Assembly: GCA_007745835.1 (NCBI GenBank)
Contig: CP036424.1
Location: 3,831,968 to 3,895,967 of the forward strand
Direction: 5' to 3'
Length of the DNA stretch: 64,000 nucleotides
Source of the DNA: Planctomycetes bacterium MalM25
Lineage (GTDB): Bacteria > Planctomycetota > Planctomycetia > Pirellulales > Lacipirellulaceae
In this document: one piece after another, positions 62,007 to 64,000 of the stretch
How the letters are laid out: every line of letters starts with the position of its first letter
Numbering within the stretch: the stretch's first letter is position 1
Notes under the pieces: model-generated
What the model was told of the DNA's origin: nothing
The model's database searches: none
The model's input: only the letters and a program-made list of their open reading frames with translations
Position numbers and translations under genes: made by a program

Positions 62007-62669
62007 ATGAACGACCTCCCCATCATCGTCGGCGTCACGGGCGCCAGCGGCGCGGCGTATGCCGTGCGGCTGGTCGACGTGCTGCTCCGCGCGGGGCGGG
62101 ACGTGCACCTGTCGATCAGCCCCAGCGGCGCCGCCGTCATCAAGCAAGAGTTGGGAATTGAGATCGACCTCCAAGACTTTGACCCCGACACCCTGAACCC
62201 CAACCGAGTCCCCTACCTGCCCGCGCCTCAGCCGTCGGCGGAAGCCGACCGACCGCCCCGCGGAACGCTCCGCCACTTCCACCACGGCGACTTCATGGCC
62301 CCCATGGCGAGCGGCTCGTTCCTGTCGGGTGGCATGGCCCTCTGCCCGTGCAGCGGCACCACACTCTCGGCGATCGCCGCCGGCGCCGCGGGCAACCTGA
62401 TCCAGCGCGCCGCCGAGGTGCAGCTCAAGGAGCGCCGCCCGCTGGTGCTCGTGCCGCGGGAGACACCCGTCTCGCTAACGCACATCGACAACATGCGGCG
62501 GGCGACCGAGGCGGGCGCGGTCGTCCTCCCCGCCGCCCCCGGCTGGTACCACGGGGTCGATTCGCTGGCGGACCTGGTCGACTTCGTCGTCGGGCGGATC
62601 TGCGACCAACTCGGCGTGCGGAACGCGCTGATCAACCGCTGGGGCGAAGAGCCACCCGAGAAGGCCTGA
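62007..62669 (+). CDS. ubiX: Flavin prenyltransferase UbiX
   Basis: A 220-residue enzyme that prenylates FMN to the cofactor of UbiD-type decarboxylases. Features: VGVTGASGAAYAVRLVDVLL at the N-terminus, FMAPMASGSFLSGGMALCPC with the SGS motif, IAAGAAGNLIQRAAEVQLKE and RPLVLVPRETPVSLTHIDN. Length is normal with a short Pro-rich insert (PYLPAPQPSAEADRP). In the futalosine route a UbiD-like decarboxylase needs this cofactor, which fits its neighbours. Confidence 0.95.
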   Translation: MNDLPIIVGVTGASGAAYAVRLVDVLLRAGRDVHLSISPSGAAVIKQELGIEIDLQDFDPDTLNPNRVPYLPAPQPSAEADRPPRGTLRHFHHGDFMAPMASGSFLSGGMALCPCSGTTLSAIAAGAAGNLIQRAAEVQLKERRPLVLVPRETPVSLTHIDNMRRATEAGAVVLPAAPGWYHGVDSLADLVDFVVGRICDQLGVRNALINRWGEEPPEKA

Positions 62670-62685
62670 AAGGCCGCGATATGAA

Positions 62686-62817
62686 AGCCCAGGGCGCCGC
62701 CCTGGGGATCGTGCCCCCATAAAACGCGAGAGCCCTGAAAGGGCGTCACCTTATTAAGCCCTTTCAGGGCTCGACCTCGACACCACCATCCCCATCCCCA
62801 GGGCGTTGCCCTGGGCT
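62686..62817. repeat. Nested inverted-repeat element between ubiX and the prenyltransferase gene
   Basis: Outer arms 62686-62708 and 62795-62817 match as an inverted repeat in 21 of 23 positions (AGCCCAGGGCG...CCCTGGGGA type). Inside it is a perfect 15-bp hairpin (62730-62744 with 62758-62772; GAGCCCTGAAAGGGC). The build is that of a non-autonomous palindromic element; no gene is inside. Confidence 0.85.
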
Positions 62818-62853
62818 ATCGTCGGCGGGCCCTTCAGGCCCGGGCGCTTCGCG

Positions 62854-63804
62854 ATGCTCCAGACGCTCCGCCACCTCCTGTCGCTCATCCGCTTCAGCCA
62901 CACGCTGTTCGCGCTGCCGTTCGCGCTGCTCGCGATGGGAATGGCTGGACGCCGAACCAGCTACGAAACAGAACTTGCTTGGCGTTGCGGCAACGAGATA
63001 TTCGACTGGTACTTTGGTGACATGAGGGCGTTGGCAGGCATCCTGCTCTGCATGGTCTTCGCCCGCTCAGCCGCGATGGCGTTCAACCGCCTCGTCGACC
63101 GCAAGATCGACGCGGCGAACCCCCGCACGGCCGGCCGGCACATCCCGGCCGGGATCCTCAGCGCCGGGCAGGTGACCGCGTTCACGCTGATCACGTCGCT
63201 CGGCTTCGTCGCCAGCACGCTGTTGTTCTGGCCAAACTGGTTGCCGCTCGCGCTCAGCGTGCCGGTCCTGCTGTGGCTGTGCGGCTACAGCTACGCGAAG
63301 CGGTTCACGTCGCTCGCCCACTACTGGCTCGGCGTGGCGCTTGGGCTCTCGCCGGTGGCGGCTTGGATCGCCATCCGGGGCGAGGCGGTCCTCGCCGACC
63401 CGGCGGACCTGCTCCCCGCCGCCGTGCTCGGGGGGGCCGTGCTGGCATGGGTCGGCGGCTTCGACGTCCTCTACGCCTGCCAGGACTACGAGTACGACAA
63501 GTCGATCGGCCTCCACAGCCTGCCGGCGAAGCTCGGCGTCCGCGGCGCGCTGCGCCTCGCCGCGATGAGCCACGCCGTCGCCGTCCTGCTGTTGGCCCTG
63601 CTGCCGCTGGTCTACCCACCCTTCGGCGTGGTCTACTGGACGGGCGTCGCGGCGGTCGCGGCGCTGCTGGTCTACGAGCACTGGCTTGTACGTCCCGACG
63701 ATGACGACTTCAACGTGGACCGCGTGAACGTCGCGTTTTTCAACGTCAACGCCGTGATCAGCCTGGGGCTGTTGGCGGTTGGTGTCGTCGACTTGCTGCT
63801 TTGA
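62854..63804 (+). CDS. UbiA-family prenyltransferase, probably MqnP
   Basis: A 316-residue integral membrane protein with about eight hydrophobic helices. It has the two Asp-rich prenyl diphosphate motifs NRLVDRKIDAANPRTAGR and DVLYACQDYEYDKSIGLHS. It adds a polyprenyl chain to an aromatic acid. The start at 62854 (MLQTLRHLLSLIRFSHTLFA) is the family start; the upstream frame is repeat sequence. Given menG and ubiX upstream and an mqnE-like gene next, it most likely serves futalosine-route menaquinone synthesis (MqnP). Confidence 0.92.
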   Translation: MLQTLRHLLSLIRFSHTLFALPFALLAMGMAGRRTSYETELAWRCGNEIFDWYFGDMRALAGILLCMVFARSAAMAFNRLVDRKIDAANPRTAGRHIPAGILSAGQVTAFTLITSLGFVASTLLFWPNWLPLALSVPVLLWLCGYSYAKRFTSLAHYWLGVALGLSPVAAWIAIRGEAVLADPADLLPAAVLGGAVLAWVGGFDVLYACQDYEYDKSIGLHSLPAKLGVRGALRLAAMSHAVAVLLLALLPLVYPPFGVVYWTGVAAVAALLVYEHWLVRPDDDDFNVDRVNVAFFNVNAVISLGLLAVGVVDLLL

Positions 63805-63818
63805 ATCCTTAAGAGTTG

Positions 63819-63886
63819 CACGCAAAGGCGCGAAGGCGCAAAGAAATCAAGACCCTTAATCCTTTGCGCCTTCGCGCCTTTGCGTG
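63819..63886. repeat. Perfect 25-bp inverted repeat before mqnE
   Basis: Arms 63819-63843 and 63862-63886 are exact inverted copies (core GCAAAGGCGCGAAGGCGC) with an 18-base loop, the same arm and loop lengths as the element in lhr. Halves of the same family flank the PEP-CTERM gene at 18815. It could also end the transcript of the prenyltransferase gene. Confidence 0.9.
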
Positions 63887-63912
63887 AGGCCTATTCGGTT
63901 TGAATTGAAGCG

Positions 63913-64000
63913 ATGCTCAGAACTTCAAGCGAGATTCTGGCCCCCATCCGTGAGAAGGTCGAAGCGGGCGAGCGTCTTTCGTTCGACGACGGCCTGCTGC
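63913..64000 (+). CDS. mqnE: Start of an MqnE-like aminofutalosine synthase gene (cut by window end)
   Basis: The first 29 codons read MLRTSSEILAPIREKVEAGE and then RLSFDDGLL, which matches the N-terminal stretch of MqnE/MqnC radical-SAM enzymes (GERLSFDDG). The radical-SAM CxxxCxxC motif lies beyond the edge, so MqnE versus MqnC is not certain. The context favours futalosine-pathway menaquinone synthesis. Confidence 0.75.
   Translation, partial: MLRTSSEILAPIREKVEAGERLSFDDGLL

Overview
The window looks like chromosomal DNA from a GC-rich planctomycete, most likely order Pirellulales and possibly Lacipirellulaceae; the family is an inference from gene types, not a phylogeny. Evidence: a DUF1501 / cytochrome-c PSD1 gene pair, LEPR-XLL-like N-termini, six proteins with PEP-CTERM tails, several with dockerin-like DxNxDGxVDxADYxxW repeats, a cysteine-rich BBP7-type outer-membrane barrel, Hanks kinases with TPR or divergent catalytic motifs, and an ECF sigma factor coupled to a kinase. 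There are no rRNA or tRNA genes, CRISPR arrays, phage genes or transposases that I can see. Most long antisense ORFs are GC-rich shadows.

Layout. 1-8.2 kb: tail of an AarF/UbiB kinase, rpsU, a secreted barrel protein, a PEP-CTERM protein, then nadC-ligA. 8.2-18.6 kb: uvrA, a ThiF/MoeB-like E1 protein, a Ser/Thr kinase, a ComEA-like protein, a GH95 alpha-L-fucosidase and uvrB. 18.8-31.6 kb: accessory secreted proteins (SGNH esterase, malectin-type protein, periplasmic beta-carbonic anhydrase, sulfatase), small DinB/DUF1569 genes, a single ORF joining a Fic domain to a type II/IV pseudopilin, and a Deg9-like protease broken by two -1 frameshifts. 31.6-40.6 kb (minus strand): DUF1501-PSD1 pair, and a sigma factor / TPR-kinase / LEPR-like membrane protein operon with overlapping genes. 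40.7-49.7 kb: a secreted ABM protein, nei-lhr, and a three-gene set (membrane protein, degenerate ParA/BY-kinase-like protein, ExeA-like ATPase). 49.7-52.7 kb: two PEP-CTERM proteins. 53-64 kb: larB-nnrD, ribF, nrnA, a zinc-ribbon membrane protein, glyS, comB, and a menaquinone block (menG/ubiE, ubiX, a UbiA/MqnP-like prenyltransferase, and the first codons of an mqnE-like gene).

Themes. DNA repair is heavily represented (ligA, uvrA, uvrB, nei, lhr). Menaquinone synthesis by the futalosine route is implied by the 61-64 kb block. Surface and secreted proteins sorted by PEP-CTERM signals are scattered throughout, although no exosortase gene is in view.

The most unusual observations are (1) the uninterrupted Fic-pseudopilin ORF, (2) palindromic repeat elements that lie in frame inside uvrA and lhr and are apparently translated, with relatives between other genes, (3) one PEP-CTERM gene whose last codons and stop lie in another repeat family, and (4) the three-gene set resembling the kinase/ATPase part of proteobacterial exosortase-linked exopolysaccharide loci.
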